DNA of 64,000 nt from Asterias amurensis (GCF_032118995.1 NC_092651.1:17592349-17656348), one strand, 5' to 3'; positions 1-11,742 are shown, counted from the first letter of the stretch. Translations and numbers: made by a program. The notes: generated by a model from the sequence alone, not told the origin.

Positions 1-298
1 CAACGTTTGGACTGGAGTAGTGATGTGGTAGTGTCAAATTCAGGTAATGAGCAAGAGCTAGCATTGAAAAAAAGACAAAGATACATTTAAAAATGTATAC
101 TGTACGATAAGATAAGATCCATACAAATTTATCCAGCCAATCTTAAAAAGTTAAAAACCAAAAGATCGGAAATTGCACCTCAAGCTCTAACAAAATTACA
201 TTACAATACACTATAATATTTTTTTTTTTAAATTGAACGTTAGCAGGAGAAAGCCAACCTAAGGACATCCTAGTTCCCATTGAAAGCAAGAACTACAC

Positions 299-727
299 GA
301 GGATCTGTGGATTATTATGGCCGAGCGGTCTTGTTCGCCCAACTCAAGCTCTGGCGTTGTCAGCAGCACAGCAACAATTTGAATCTCGGTTGTGATGGCA
401 CATGGATCCTTGCGCAAGCCACATAACCATAACTGCTTTGTCTTTTGAATGGGACATAAAGTCACCGGTACCTGAGGAGTTTTTTTCTTATGTTGCCCAT
501 GGTAGCAAGCCTGAGGATCTGTGAATTATTATGGCGAACGGTCTTGTTCGCCCAACTCAAGCTCTGGCATTGTCAGTAGCACAGCGACGATTTAAATCTC
601 GGTTGTGATGGCACCAAGGTCCTTGCACAGGCCACATAACCATAACTGCTTTGTCCTTTGAATGGGACATAAAGTCACAGGTACCTGAGGAGTTTTTTTC
701 TTATGTTGCCCATGGTAGCAAGCCTGT
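299..727 (+). repeat. Tandem dimer of a tRNA-headed SINE
   Basis: Two direct copies with a period of about 214 bp (299-512 and 513-727) share the same order: ATTATGGC-GAGCGGTC, a TTTGAATCTCGGTTGTGATG segment, then GACATAAAGTCAC and GGTAGCAAGCCTG. The first part looks like a tRNA A box and a weakened B box. The copies differ at scattered bases, so the duplication is not brand new. The downstream stretch with ACATAACCATAACTGCTTTG resembles the body of the other SINEs here. Confidence 0.6.
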
Positions 728-779
728 ATACAGACAGATTTTAACCCAGACCAAATAGTGCAATTGTGTGGGGTGTTGT

Positions 780-1065
780 TGCTGAGCAGTCTAGAGCGGT
801 GGACTTAAATTCTGCAATTTACAGAATGAAAGTTCGAATTGTGGCCTGGTCAATCGTGACACTTATCTCCTTGAGCAAGGCACTTTATTAAAAATACTTC
901 TTTCCACCAAGGAGTACAAATGGGTACCAACGAGACCTGGGGAGTAACCTGCGATGGACTTGCATCCTGTCCAGGAGGAATAGAAATATTCTCAGTCGTT
1001 TAATGGCAAGGAAACCGGAAATAAACACCAACCTGGTGAGCCATATTGGCTAGGGACAGACTTTA
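780..1065 (+). repeat. SINE-like element, family B, copy 1
   Basis: It has a tRNA-like head (GCGGTGGACTTAAATTCTGC, then AAAGTTCGAATTGTGGCCTG), a CTTGAGCAAGGCACTTTATT core and a tail with GGGGAGTAACCTGCGATGGA and CTCAGTCGTTTAATGG. A second copy in the same orientation lies at 31499-31755 inside a YIPF6 intron. That shows it is a dispersed element and not part of a gene. Confidence 0.6.
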
Positions 1066-1075
1066 CTTTTAAATA

Positions 1076-1310
1076 GTGAAATTGAAATATGTTCACCATA
1101 CCCCAAACCGCAGCAGTCTACACAAGTGGGGCTACCTTGCATCTCCGCTTTGTGCTTATGGTGAACCCAAGACGATGCGCCACATGATACCTGACTGCCC
1201 ACTCTCTCACTTTGATGGTGGCACTGAAGCCCTTCACCTGGCTGAGGACCAAGCCATAAACTGGCTTACGGACTTTAAAGTGAGATCAGCATAGCATACG
1301 ACATCATCAT
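1076..1310 (+). mobile_element. 3' end of a non-LTR retrotransposon (LINE)
   Basis: A 72-codon frame ends at 1294. It carries the cysteine/histidine tail typical of many LINE reverse transcriptases: CAYGEPKTMRHMIPDCPLSH followed by a FDGG...INWL segment just before the stop. A short ATC-rich tail follows at about 1300. Only the last part of the element is present, as expected for a 5'-truncated insertion. It sits beyond the last visible exon of the minus-strand gene. The clade cannot be fixed from this piece. Confidence 0.6.
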
Positions 1311-1341
1311 CACCCCAAACTAGCTACACCAGGGAACTTAC

Positions 1342-3454
1342 CCGCAATTTTCCAGTCAACAGAGGCCAAGTTCTGCAGGCTGACTGGAAGGATCCACTGG
1401 CCTTCCTCTGGGTGTCTTTCCGGAGGTGGGTTCATCATGTATGAACGCCAGTAGATTGCCACGTTGGTCCTCCAGAGGGATCTAGCATCTCGCCTCAGAA
1501 TAAATGTCTTGATAGAAATGACCAAACAATAATAATATCCAGTTAATAAGTGTTTTCACATCCGAATGGCATCTCAAAGCGCTTCCAACATTATTACCCC
1601 TGCAGCCGATTTCACAAAACGCTAGGATTAATCCTATCTCGAGACTGAGGATTAATCTTAAGGTCTGCATGCTACAGTGCAGGGTTGGGACTCGTCCTAA
1701 GTCCTAAGATTAATCTAAAGTTAGGAAGAAATTGGTGAAATCGAAGACTGGTCACAGGCCTTAAATAATTCCTTTAACCATCTCAGCTCTCTGGTGAGTA
1801 TACAGCCTGTGCAACAAACATGTTGGACAATTCGGACACAGCCTTTAACAAACAAGAACCATAATATGGAATAGGCTGAAAATTTTGATTGAAATTGGCT
1901 AGTGGTTATAAACTGCAACTTACCTTCACACCGTGCGGTGGCAGCAACACCTCCACCGTGTTCCACTCAATCAGTACCTCAAGCACTGCCAAGTTGTGGC
2001 ACAGCCAGCGTAGCTGTACAGCGGCAAGTCTGGCGCGGTCTCTATGCTGTGAAACTACAGGCTTTAAGCCTGGCGGCAAGGGCCCGCTCCTACTGGGACC
2101 CTTCTGCATGCAAAGCTCCATCAGGGTGGGTACTCTCTGTGATCGATCTGCACCTTCGACTGAAACAGATTTCAGTGAACAAAATGATGAAAGCTAATAA
2201 CAAATAATTTTAGAGGACACAGCATACAAACTACTTTGAGAATAAGTGGTATCTCTAAAATGAGATTGGAAAATAAATTATTGGGTCTTTAAAAGTCAAG
2301 ACGAGTTACTCATCCTAATTTAGGACCAGCCTATGTTTTTAATATCTCCTTGGACTTGTCCTAAATTAGGGCTAGGCCTAAGTTCTTTGTGAAATCGACT
2401 CCTGGACTGTCAACACAAATCTAAAGATGTTGTCATACATGTAGCAAAGCCAACATATTTTCCTCCCTGTGAGACCAACATCACCTCTTATGCAAAAAAG
2501 AGGTGAAAAGAGATGAATGAGAAATAATAGACAAAACCTCAGGCCTGTTTTACCAATGTCTAAATCGCACTCAGTGTCGCTGCCTCTCATAAAGTGTTCC
2601 AGGAACTCAGTCCTCAGCATGTGTCTCATCCTTCGCCTCTGCATCTTAGTCTTACGTCTGCGATGTGTAGCATCTTGAGTCGGTAGAGGTGTCTCTTCAA
2701 CAAAACCGATCTCATCCTCACTGCTCGTGTCGCTCTCTTCACATGAGAAGTCTTCCTGAACTAGAAATCAGAGAGAGATGAAACATTGTTGAATTGTAAA
2801 ATAAAAACCATCGCAAATTTCATAGAGTTGCTTTTGAAGCACAAAAGAGTGCCTGAAAAAGGTTTGGATGAGCAAGAATTAAGCAGGACCAGTTGCAAGT
2901 CACATATGTGACATAGTAGTTTTGCTGGTAAGTTTATTATGGTAAGCATATAATGGTTATGCTGAGCAGCTTTTTGTGTTTTTAAGCAGCTCCATTAAAT
3001 TGGGTCCATAGAGCTCCTTAAGCCGAACAGAGTTGCTTTTAAAAGCAGAAATAAACATGATACTGGTCACAATTGGTAGATATGTGACATGGTAGTTTGG
3101 CTACCAGTAACCTTATTTTGACAAGCATAATTTTGGTGTGCTTATATAGTTACTCTATGAGGAGATATAACTGAGAAAAATGATTTAAGAGACTCAGTCC
3201 TTACTTTCCAGCTCCGCAAATGCTTCCTCCTCAGTTTTAAAGCCATCATCAGGATCTCCCTTTCCAGATGCTGACTTAGTTTCCAATCCTCTGCCTCTGT
3301 CATGATTGGGAGCAGGGACAGAGATGGGTGACTGATCCTTCTCTTTGGCATCTGCTGACAGGGCTAGCGAGATAGAACGGGCAAACTGGCCTTTGTTTTG
3401 TATGGCTGCTAACTGTGCAGCCGAGATATCACTGGAGTCAAAGTCCTCGTCCAT
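1342..3454 (-). CDS. Unrecognised host gene, four exons, partial
   Basis: I do not recognise the family. Four exons join in frame by GT-AG signals: 3205-3454, 2554-2760, 1924-2159 and 1342-1507. The first may begin at the ATG at 3454, or it may be internal, since TTGCAG precedes it. The last ends at a good donor (GTAAGT), so the gene runs on past the left edge or into an exon I missed. The product starts acidic (MDEDFDSSDISAAQLAAIQN), then has an acidic serine stretch (EESDTSSEDE), a basic patch (RRRKTKMQRRRMRHM), and then a more ordered part with NLAVLEVLIEWNTVEVLLPP and SLWRTNVAIYWRSYMM. No membrane segment or catalytic motif is seen. The alternation of acidic and basic segments suggests a nuclear or scaffold protein, but that is only a guess. 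Confidence 0.5.
1606..1742. repeat. Palindromic MITE-like element, copy 1
   Basis: CCGATTTCAC at the left matches GGTGAAATCG at the right in inverted orientation, and several GGATTAATC/TCTTA blocks lie inside. A relative lies at 2294-2402 (GTCCTAAATTAGG, GTGAAATCGA). Both fall in introns of the unrecognised minus-strand gene. Confidence 0.5.
2294..2402. repeat. Palindromic MITE-like element, copy 2
   Basis: Inverted blocks CCTAATTTAGGACC and GTCCTAAATTAGG lie around a short centre, ending in GTGAAATCGA as in the element at 1606-1742. It lies in an intron of the unrecognised gene. Confidence 0.45.
2886..3015. repeat. Fragment of the GGGCCCAATTTCAT-type MITE family
   Basis: It has CACATATGTGACATAGTAG, then TTAAGCAGCTCCATTAAATTG, the same order of motifs as at 11553-11742, 44650-44842, 51400-51590 and 53795-53985. 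A further degraded piece may follow to about 3135. Confidence 0.5.
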
Positions 3455-3659
3455 CTGCAATGCAATTCAAAGGAAATGGTATATTTAAAATGCTACTTTT
3501 TGTTAACAGAGTGAGTTATTACTTTTGAGTTAAAGTTATTATACACTTCGGAACAGAAAAAAAGAAAAAAAGTTCACAGATTTACAAATAACTTACAGGG
3601 TTTACAGAAGGTAATGGTGAAAGACTTCTCTTGAAATATTATTCCATGAAATGCTTTAC

Positions 3660-3905
3660 TTTTTGAGAAAACATTAAAACAATTATCAATTCTCGATAGC
3701 GAGAATTACGGATTTGTTTTAAACACATGTCATGACACGGCGAAGCGTGCGGAAACAAGGGTGGGCTTTCCTGTTATTTTCTCCCGACTCCGATGACCGA
3801 TTGAGCCCAAATTTTCACAGGTTTGTTATTATATATATAAGTTGTGATACAAGTGTGGGACTTTGGACAATACTGTTTACCGAAAGTGTCCAATGGCTTT
3901 AACAG
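3660..3905. repeat. Degraded relative of the TTAA-ended 380-bp element
   Basis: The right part (GACCGATTGAGCCCAAATTT, CACAGGTTTGTTATTATAT, then AAAGTGTCCAATGGCTTTAA) follows the order of motifs in the 380-bp element found elsewhere in the window, but with many differences. This suggests an old copy or a sister family. Confidence 0.45.
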
Positions 3906-4648
3906 AGCGAGTTATTTTTTTTTTTTTCCATTTCATATTCTGGTTGTGAACCCAAGAACTCTCTGATAAGCAAACTGAATCACTGTACTACCATGGAGAA
4001 AGGAATGGTCATAGACTACACTGTACAATAGCCAAGGACCTAGGAGAAAAGAAAGGGAAGAAAGTTTCAGTTTAAGATGTGGGAGCAAAACACATGATGA
4101 CTATAGTCCAGGCAAAACCCACGTAGTCAGGAACTGAAAATCCAATCCATGTAGTGCCCCCGACGCGGGGGACGTGATTCCTGAAGATGGAAGGCGAGGA
4201 AAGATACCAATCTGCCAACCCGTATTTAGACTGTTGTGTTTACAGATAACTTGTAGCAAGTCTAATGACATGTATGTCAAAGGTCATGTGCATGAAGGCG
4301 GCCGTCATGTGAGTCTTGTCATAGTAAAACGGGTCAACGTGAAACTGAAAGTATGTACAACATTAAATTGGCGACTTCAAATTGATTTGTCCTAGTCATA
4401 GTAGTTATTACAGTGTTAGCTAGAAGTGGAAGACACAACATAGATGTAGAGTAGATTATCTTTTAGGAAAGATTTCCGCATCTGCATGGTCATACTTTTT
4501 TAGGGATTTAATTTAAATGTTTTATTGGATGATGGCCTTTTATTTTTACTTTTCCCAAAAGTTTGACATACATTATAAAAAACAAAAGTGAAAAATTCAA
4601 GCGCACATTTCGTCATGTGGATGGAAATCAAGCGCACTCATGCCCACC

Positions 4649-4876
4649 CAGGAAAAAATTCCCATTGAGTCCCATTGATATTTTGAATGGGATTCAATGG
4701 GATCCCATTGTTTCAATGGGATTCAATGGGATCCCCTGTGGATCCCATTAGATCCGGTTGAATATGTCCCAAATTCCACCCCAATCCCATTGTATCCCAT
4801 TAATCCCATTCAAATTTTCAATGGGATCCCATTAAATCCCATTGATTTTTTTCAATGGGAATTTTTTCCTGGGCAA
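4649..4876. repeat. Foldback element built of CAATGGGAT words
   Basis: The two ends are inverted copies: CCCAGGAAAAAATTCCCATT at the left and AATGGGAATTTTTTCCTGGG at the right. Between them lie about a dozen words of the type TCCCATTGA or TCAATGGGAT in both orientations. The whole 228 bp could fold into one long hairpin. No coding capacity is seen. It lies in the gap between the unrecognised gene and MTIF3. Confidence 0.7.
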
Positions 4877-5928
4877 AAGGAACTAAACTGGAGTGTACTG
4901 TAGGCTGTAGCAAGCAGTACTGTCTAGACATATAGGCCCTATTATGCCATCGATAACTGTTTTTTTTTTTAATGTTTTCTTTTATAGCTATTACTAATTA
5001 TAGTATTACTACTAGCCATGTATTGTTAGCTAAGCAATTCTGCATCGGGTAACCACATAAAATTCCTTTAATTTAGTTTAGTACTATTTAATTACCTAGC
5101 TGCCCAGAAGGGTTAAAACAGAACGTATACAAAGAGGCACAGACATTTTGAATTTGTGAAAAACAAAGTGTTAAACAATAAAATAATTGAAAAGGGGTAA
5201 CTCCTTATTTGAAAAATGGGATATGATCCTCTCTACACTAACTAAATCTAATGTTTACAGAGGAGTGTCAATTGGTTGAAACACAATTTTCTGAAATATC
5301 GTAACTTCTTTTCACTCTTCAGTCTTTACTTACCACCAACAAGTTGAACTTTACACTTGCAGTTCAAGCCTTCTTAAACCAAGGTGTGTGCGGAAGGAAA
5401 TGAAACAGGTCTCCCTCATGAATTATACAAAACTAGACAACAGGAGGTAAATAAACAATCGTTGATTCATGAAAGTTGCAAGACCAGTGTGCAACAATAA
5501 TTTAGTTTGTTGTTGTCCAACCTCTGAATGATCGTTCCCAACGATTTGGTCCGTTCAGAAGTATACCGTGCGGGGACGAGCGGAAACAGCGTGCAAAATA
5601 CATTAGCGCTGTAAACTGCTGACCAATACACTTTTTGCATTGAAACGCACCGTGACAGCCCCCCCACAGGTGAGCTCCGAAATAATTTCTCTAAATTGTG
5701 ATGTTTTGGACAAAAATGAGGTCGATAGGTAGATGAAGGTGGAGGTAACTTGGTCGGCTTTAAACAAATTGTGGTTGGTCATGGTTAGCGTTGCCGTTGT
5801 TGTACACGAGATAGATACTAATTTACAGCAATTACTTTTTGTACACAACTACTAACTAGTCCTACAATCCTTCCTCTAATGTACAAACAAACTAAAGCTG
5901 ACTGAAAGGCTGAATGTACCGTGTAGAA

Positions 5929-5993
5929 GCATAGCCCCACTTGTGTGGCCAAGGCTAGCTCGGCTAGCGGCCACACAAAAGAAGTGGGGCTAG
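5929..5993. repeat. Short perfect-looking hairpin
   Basis: TAGCCCCACTTGTGTGGCC pairs with GGCCACACAAAAGAAGTGGG plus CTA, with a GGCTAGC/GCTAGC inner pairing. It is a compact stem-loop of about 65 bases that could be a small MITE or a structured RNA. ACAAGTGGGGCTAC also occurs near 1122, which favours a repeat. Confidence 0.5.
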
Positions 5994-6177
5994 TACACAG
6001 AACTTACTTAGAAAAGTAACACGCACTACAGTCTACACAGGGTTTGCCCTAGAGTGTTTAGATAGTAACGATGCCAATGTGGCTATTTGTAAATGTAATG
6101 CATGGATTTGTCTATTATTCACAGTACACACAACAAAGTTATCATAAATAAGTCAAAATAGAACGACTACTATATAT

Positions 6178-6240
6178 AGTACTAGTACTACTACTACTAC
6201 TAGTACTAGTACAGTAGTACTACTACCTAGGTAGGTATAG
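6178..6240. repeat. TAC/AGT microsatellite
   Basis: A run of degenerate ACTAGT/TAC triplets reads as mirror and inverted words on both strands. Similar triplets resume near 6265. Confidence 0.7.
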
Positions 6241-6626
6241 GCCCACGTACATGTAGTACAAGGCAATAGTAGTAGTAGAATGGTAGTAAGTATACAGTTC
6301 AGATCGGGCCCTGTACTCCTACTATGATGAGGTTCGTTCGAGTCATGGTAGTGGAGATGATAATGGAACGAACCTCATAGAGTAGATCAGTAGAGTAGAG
6401 TAGAAGTAGGGCCCATCCATGTATCATTTGTTGACATTGGATCATTTTGAGTGGAGGAATTGCATCCATCCCCCAGCACATTGTCATGGGTCTTTTTTCT
6501 TTAACATGTTTACAAATATTATTCAGATTAAAGTAAAGTTTACTTCAAACTAACAATAATTTTATAATAGTTTTTGTTTTTAGTTTTTGAACTATAAAGT
6601 AATTTTTTAGGTTTAATTCTTTAGAT

Positions 6627-6767
6627 AACTTTCCCTATGGCGCTACCACTTTTTTTACTCATTTTTACAAAAAAGGAAATCTCATGCGGAAAATTAGATA
6701 CTAACCACTACTTGTATTATTTCATATCAAATGAAAAAGTGTTGGCGCCATATATGGAAACTTTCCC
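6627..6767. repeat. Short palindromic MITE, copy 1
   Basis: AACTTTCC-CTATGGCGCTACCACTTTTT at the left is mirrored by AAAAAGTGTTGGCGCCATA...GGAAACTTTCC at the right. A clearer copy is at 23035-23162 and a half copy at 48380-48440. This copy ends about 60 bp before the MTIF3 start codon, so it may overlap the promoter or leader. Confidence 0.65.
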
Positions 6768-6827
6768 AATTTGTTGTAAGTGACTAATCTTCTAGAGCAT
6801 GTCCTTTTATTTCAAGCAGGTGCAGTA

Positions 6828-9168
6828 ATGCTTTCAAGAGGACAGCATGCTGTGTTGCAGCAGTGCTTGATTCCGACCTGGACATCAAGGTCACAATGTC
6901 TCAATCATCTCGTTAAAAGTCTCCACCAACTATCCAATCGAACTGCTTGCACTGGGTGCCACAGGGACAGAATCTTGCTGCTTCGTCAAAACCCATGGAG
7001 TCCTAGAGTGGATAATTACCTCAAAAATGCCAGAGGATTCTGCAGCACAAAGAATTGGACTCAAACATGCACGAAACAGCATCACCTTTTACAAAGTAGA
7101 GAAGCTTTTCAAATTCAAGGCATCTTCCACAAGCCACTCAAGGCAGCAGTTTTTCTAAGACCTTTATCGTCGGAATCAGACCCCGGTCAGAGTGCCTCAT
7201 TTAAAATTGACATTACTGAGGAAGGCTTGTTGGTGGATGATGTGGCCAAAGAACTTGATGCTGAGGGGGCCGGTGAAATCAAAACTTCTCCAAGGAACGG
7301 CTCAAAGAGGCATGGCTCGTTGACGGTAAACATTCTTTTGAACAACGAGAGGCTGGTTTTAGTGGTTTTTTTAATATAAACTTTATATACACATACAACA
7401 GCAGAATATGGCATGACCAGAGCATACTAATAAAAAAAAAGTCAAAATGTCAACCAATTTTTCTTTTCGTTGGCCTTTGGTTCGAATCTCACCTGAGTGA
7501 TTTGCCTGTGGATTTTTTTTTTCACAGAACTCTGGGGAAAGTACATGCTTTATACACATCAGTGTGTCAGGGTAAAAAACAGTTTGTGCTATTTATCCTT
7601 GATGCAAAAACTAACATTGGTTGTTTTTTTCTCTGAAGGAATCCCTGGTAAGCGTTGGCAAACTTGTACCAGACAAGATTGTCAATCTCCTGGATGAAGA
7701 AGGGGAGTCGTTAGGTTCACTGCACCGTGCTGAGGCCATTAAACAAAGCCAGAAAACCGGCCTGAAACTTGTGTTGGTCAACTCAAAGACTAAGCCGTAT
7801 CCAACATATAGGTACAGGGAAAACTTTGAGTCTGAGTGAAAATTAAAATCAAAATAATAATACGATAGAACATTTCTAGTGCACCATGTCTGTCAACGAT
7901 GACACTCCTGGCGCAAAAACATGAACTCTGCTATTTATACAAAAACAACCAAAGTTCAAAAGCTACAATTTCCGAAATGTCTATGTTTTGAGATGTTTCT
8001 TGAATGGAGAACAAGTATCTGCCAACCTGAGTTGAGGTGGGACGCTGTTGTTAGTTTAATTAACCCAGGCAATACATGGATATGTAAAGAACACTATAAA
8101 GAGAACTCTTGGATTAAAAAGTGGTGGACAAAAATGCAAATCAAACCATTTTAACCTAGGAAAAAGCTTGTCAGCATGTGACAACATACATGTACCATGG
8201 GGTCGACGCAGCCAAGTAGGTCCCTTGCTGCAGGGTTTTAAGTCAAGTTATACTTTCCCTTCAAAACAAAACAAAGCGATTCCCTGACCAAATCCTTACT
8301 CATCTCTTTACATCAGATTAATGACGGGTAAACAACTCCACCAAGAGCAGATGGTACACAGAGAAAAAGCCAAGAACGCCAGTGCCCAAACGCAGATCAA
8401 AGAAGTTCGATTGTCCGGTAACATAGAAAAACACGACCTGGAGGTCAAACGAAAGCATCTGCAGGGCTGGCTGAAAGAAGGAGAGTCGCACGTCCACGTC
8501 AGAGTGACTGTGATGGGCGGAGGCAAGGGAGTGAAGAAGATCACTAAGGAACAACAGGTGGGTTATTGTTCACAAAATATTGAAAATAATTTTGAAGGGT
8601 AAGAATTTATTTGTTTTTCAGACGAGTCCTTTGGTTTGGTTTTCAGTTTTGTTGTTTTCAATAAATAAACTCTGAAATCAAGCTTGGGAGCCGAGAAAGA
8701 TAACTGGAATTTTTTGGGTCTAATGAAAAATGCAGTGTGTAAGTTATTATTATTGTTAAAAATGTTTTGTAAGTAGGATTTGAAACTTTGCACATTGGTG
8801 GAAGTATAACAGAGAGGTTTGCGGTAACACTATGTGAATATCTCTTTTGAGTTGTGTTGGTACTGAAAAGAACTGGTGGTTAACGGCCTCAACATTAAAA
8901 CAATTTGTTTATTGTTACTTGTGTTTACTAGATGGCAGTTGTCCACCAGTTGATGAATGGCGTTGAAGACCGAGTCACCTTTGCAAGCAAGCCTAGGGAT
9001 ATCGGCAGGGAGGGTATGAACCTCTCCGTGGTCCTCAGACCTATGTCAGCCAAGGAGAAGGCCAAAAGAGTCAAGCAGAAGAATGCAGAGGAGAGCCTGA
9101 AGCTGAAGCAGGCAGCAGAAGACTCAAGGGAAGAGGAGAGAGTTCAGGATGAGAAAGTGGACAGTTGA
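6828..9168 (+). CDS. MTIF3: Mitochondrial translation initiation factor IF-3
   Basis: MTIF3 binds the small mitochondrial ribosomal subunit, keeps the subunits apart and promotes correct start-codon choice in the matrix. Four coding exons: 6828-7325, 7639-7811, 8317-8557 and 8932-9168, with clean GT-AG joins, give 382 residues. The first ATG follows a plausible acceptor (TTCAAGCAG) at 6819, so a noncoding leader exon probably lies upstream. Residues 1 to about 110 are rich in Arg, Leu and Gln with few acids, as in a mitochondrial presequence. The IF3 N-domain begins near GKLVPDKIVNLLDEEGESLG. The C-domain includes IEKHDLEVKRKHLQGWL and MNGVEDRVTFASKP. A charged lysine/glutamate tail follows, as in animal MTIF3. 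It lies tail to tail with GTF3A. I am confident of the family, less so of the exact N-terminus. Confidence 0.93.
7855..7920 (-). mobile_element. Scrap of a LINE 3' region
   Basis: The words CCATGTCTGTCAACGATGAC and ACTCCTGGCGCA match the stretch at 16265-16300 that lies in the 3' untranslated part of a LINE on the minus strand. Here only about 60 bp remain, inside the second MTIF3 intron, close to the exon. Confidence 0.5.
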
Positions 9169-9286
9169 AGTCTATTTATTTAGGGTGCTGATTTAGAATA
9201 CTCAGTTTATTTTCGGAAAGACTTCGCACGGATGAGAAATTTCAGAATTTTATCTGAATTCAGATTTTTTTTAAATCTGCCGGGTA

Positions 9287-9318
9287 AATAAAAGATTGCT
9301 GTATTTTTCTCCAAATAA
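9287..9318 (+). promoter_or_regulatory. Candidate MTIF3 polyadenylation signals
   Basis: Two AATAAA hexamers lie about 120 and 145 bp after the MTIF3 stop codon (GGTAAATAAAAG and CCAAATAAATAC). The position suits a short 3' untranslated region. No transcript evidence is available. Confidence 0.4.
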
Positions 9319-9775
9319 ATACAGTCAGGCTCTTTGGTGTACTTCTAGCACTGAGGAAACTGTTGGAATCTATAAGTCCGGGGGTTATTAACAAAATGAG
9401 GAAAATCCTTAATTTCTAAGTGCATCCTAGGATTTTTGAAACTTTTAAATTTATGGGGGTAAATTGATACCTGAACAAAGAACAGGTACAGTTATTTGAT
9501 AACATGCACGACTCATCGACCTGAATGTGTGAAGAAGCTTGTGAAGAGACCTGAAAAATTTAACTAGGATAATTTTGTTCTTCCATTAGCAAATTATTTT
9601 TGAAATGTTTAGTATTCTATCTCGTCTGTTGGACAATAAAACTATCATAATATGACACCAAAGAGAAACACTTTGAGTATGTTCCTTGTGTAATGGAATT
9701 ATTTTCCTCATATCATTATCATGTCAACAGTTTACCACCGAAGGTTAAATTTAAAACAATCTTACTTCTTCTGCC

Positions 9776-10158
9776 TTAAAGACACTGGACACTATTGGTA
9801 ATTGTCAAAGACCAGTCTTTTCACTTGGTGTATCTCAACATATGCATAAAATAAACCTGTGAAAATTTGAGCTCAATTGGTCGTCGAAGTTGCGAGATAA
9901 TAATGAAAGAAAAAACACCCTTGTCACACGAAGTTGTGTGCTTTCAGATGCTTGATTTCGAGACTTCAAAACCTAATTCTGAGGTCTCAAAATTAAATTC
10001 CTGGAAAATTGCTTCTTTCTCAAAAACTATGTTACTTCAGAGGGAGCCGTTTCTCACTATGTTTTATACCATCAACAGCTCCCCATTACTAGTTGTCAAG
10101 CAAGGTTTCATGCTAATACTTATTTTGAGAAATTACCAATAGTGTCTACTGCCTTTAA
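9776..10158 (+). mobile_element. TTAA-ended MITE, about 380 bp, full copy
   Basis: It runs from TTAAAGACACTGGACACTAT to a right end with AATAGTGTCTACTGCCTTTAA, so both ends are inverted copies of AGGCAGTGGACACTATTGG next to TTAA. The middle holds TTGAGCTCAATTGGTCGTCG, TCACACGAAGTTGTGTGC and GAGGGAGCCGTTTCTCAC, shared by all copies. It has no transposase frame. TTAA at both junctions suggests a TTAA-targeting transposase such as piggyBac type; that is inference. Confidence 0.75.
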
Positions 10159-10537
10159 CATTAACGTCAAAGTGAGCTACATGTATCAGCTGGTACTTGC
10201 TGTGTCATGTGTCATACCTATTGGGTTACATGACTAGCCCCTTGCCAGAAAGGTGTAAACAAATAAATACAATTTAAAACATTGATTACATTGAGCTCAG
10301 TGACTTTTAAATTTAATCCAATGAATTTTTAGCCTGTTTTCAACAATACTGGATACAGTAATTTTTATAAAAAATATTGGTCGTACAGTAATTTATTATC
10401 AAAACCAAATAAAATATAGAAATATCACATAAAGTTTTTGCCGCACGACGATGTTACCAAAGAAAATTCAACTGGATGTGTATTTTGTATGGTTTGTCTG
10501 AGCACTGCATGCTTTGATTGCTCGATTAAACAATCAG

Positions 10538-10793
10538 GGCCCAATTTCATGACTCTGCTTACTGCCGAATTATGCGTTTACAATCACGATTTCCCTCTTA
10601 CCTGCAAGCGCCAAATTTCTGCGCTAGCCTTGTAATCATAGAATGCCTAGTAACTTGGAGTACGCACTCCCAGAAGCCAAAGTTCGCCGCTAACCCGTGA
10701 AATGCGTTTGCCGTAAGCACAGAATTCCCCACTTCCGTAAGCGCCGATTCTGTGCTTACGATTAGCAGAGCCATGAAATTGGGCCCTGCTGCA
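10538..10793. mobile_element. MITE with GGGCCCAATTTCATG inverted ends
   Basis: The left end AGGGCCCAATTTCATGACTC and the right end GAGCCATGAAATTGGGCCCT are inverted copies. TCTGCTTA/TAAGC-AGAG follows inside. The body has repeated CGTAAGCAC-like words and no coding frame. It lies in the MTIF3-GTF3A gap. Confidence 0.7.
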
Positions 10794-11552
10794 TGCACTG
10801 ATCCTATCCCCCTAGCCTTACACAATGTATGTAAAGCTTTTGATGTCTGCTGTTCACAGATAGAAGCATTAGATATGAGCGTCCGTTTTCAGATTTTTTT
10901 CAAGAGCTCCATAATTCAAATCGTGACAAGCTACTATTCTCACCAGATTATCATTCCATGGGCGGCACACATTTTATGGCGGTAGGTCGGATATTCCTAA
11001 AGAAACTCGTTCTCGTTAAATATTTCAGCTGTCAACATATCCTGCAGCCATGGAATATTTATCTTGTGAGATCAGTAGCTTCTTCCAGTTCTGTTGAGTA
11101 ATGAAGTATACTCAATACCCATAAAGACAAGTGAGATAAAATAAAAAACAGTTAAATGCATGTTAAACTGTCTCGGGAAGTCTCCTCATTTTGATTCTGG
11201 TCTTTTAAAAACAGTTCTGTTCCAGTTAACATCTTTGACCCAAAGGTTACCGATTTATGGTCGTTTGAATGTCAGAGGTCGGGCACATTTCGACCAAAAT
11301 CAACAAGAAAGAGCATGCTGTAGCGCAAAAAAAGTTAATCGGATGGAGCTGAAATTTGAAATTTGAGCTTGTTGAGCCACGATTACCCCATAAACCAAAT
11401 TTGAGCAAATTTGAAGAGGGTAGGGTTTAACCCAGTGGGTGATTTGACACGGAATGACCCTATTATCTTCACAATCACTAAAAATCAGCTGTAGATCTTG
11501 GTCTTCTCAAAATCTGGGTCACAAATTTTTATTCCTATAGCATCTCAGAATG

Positions 11553-11742
11553 GGGTCCAATTTCATAGACCTGCTTAAGAACAACAAAGTACATGTAGCT
11601 GAGTACAACAAAACGATGCTTACGAAAAAATGGTTTTCAGCTAAACTACCATGTCACAAGTTGTGACTGGTGTCCTGCTTATTAATGCTTAACAATTTTT
11701 AGCAATATTTTCTGCTTGAAGCAACCCTATGAACTTGGGCCA
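11553..11742. repeat. MITE of the GGGCCCAATTTCAT family, about 190 bp
   Basis: GGGGTCCAATTTCATAGACC and TGCTTAAG at the left face TTCTGCTTGAAGCAACCCTA, then TGAACTTGGGCC at the right. The middle has CTACCATGTCACAAGTTGTG. The same order of motifs returns at 44650, 51400 and 53795. Confidence 0.6.

Noticed and set aside
1889-2207. Plus-strand frames of about 100 codons
   Set aside because: They are shadows of the minus-strand exon 1924-2159, which has matching acceptor and donor and continues the reading phase of its neighbours.
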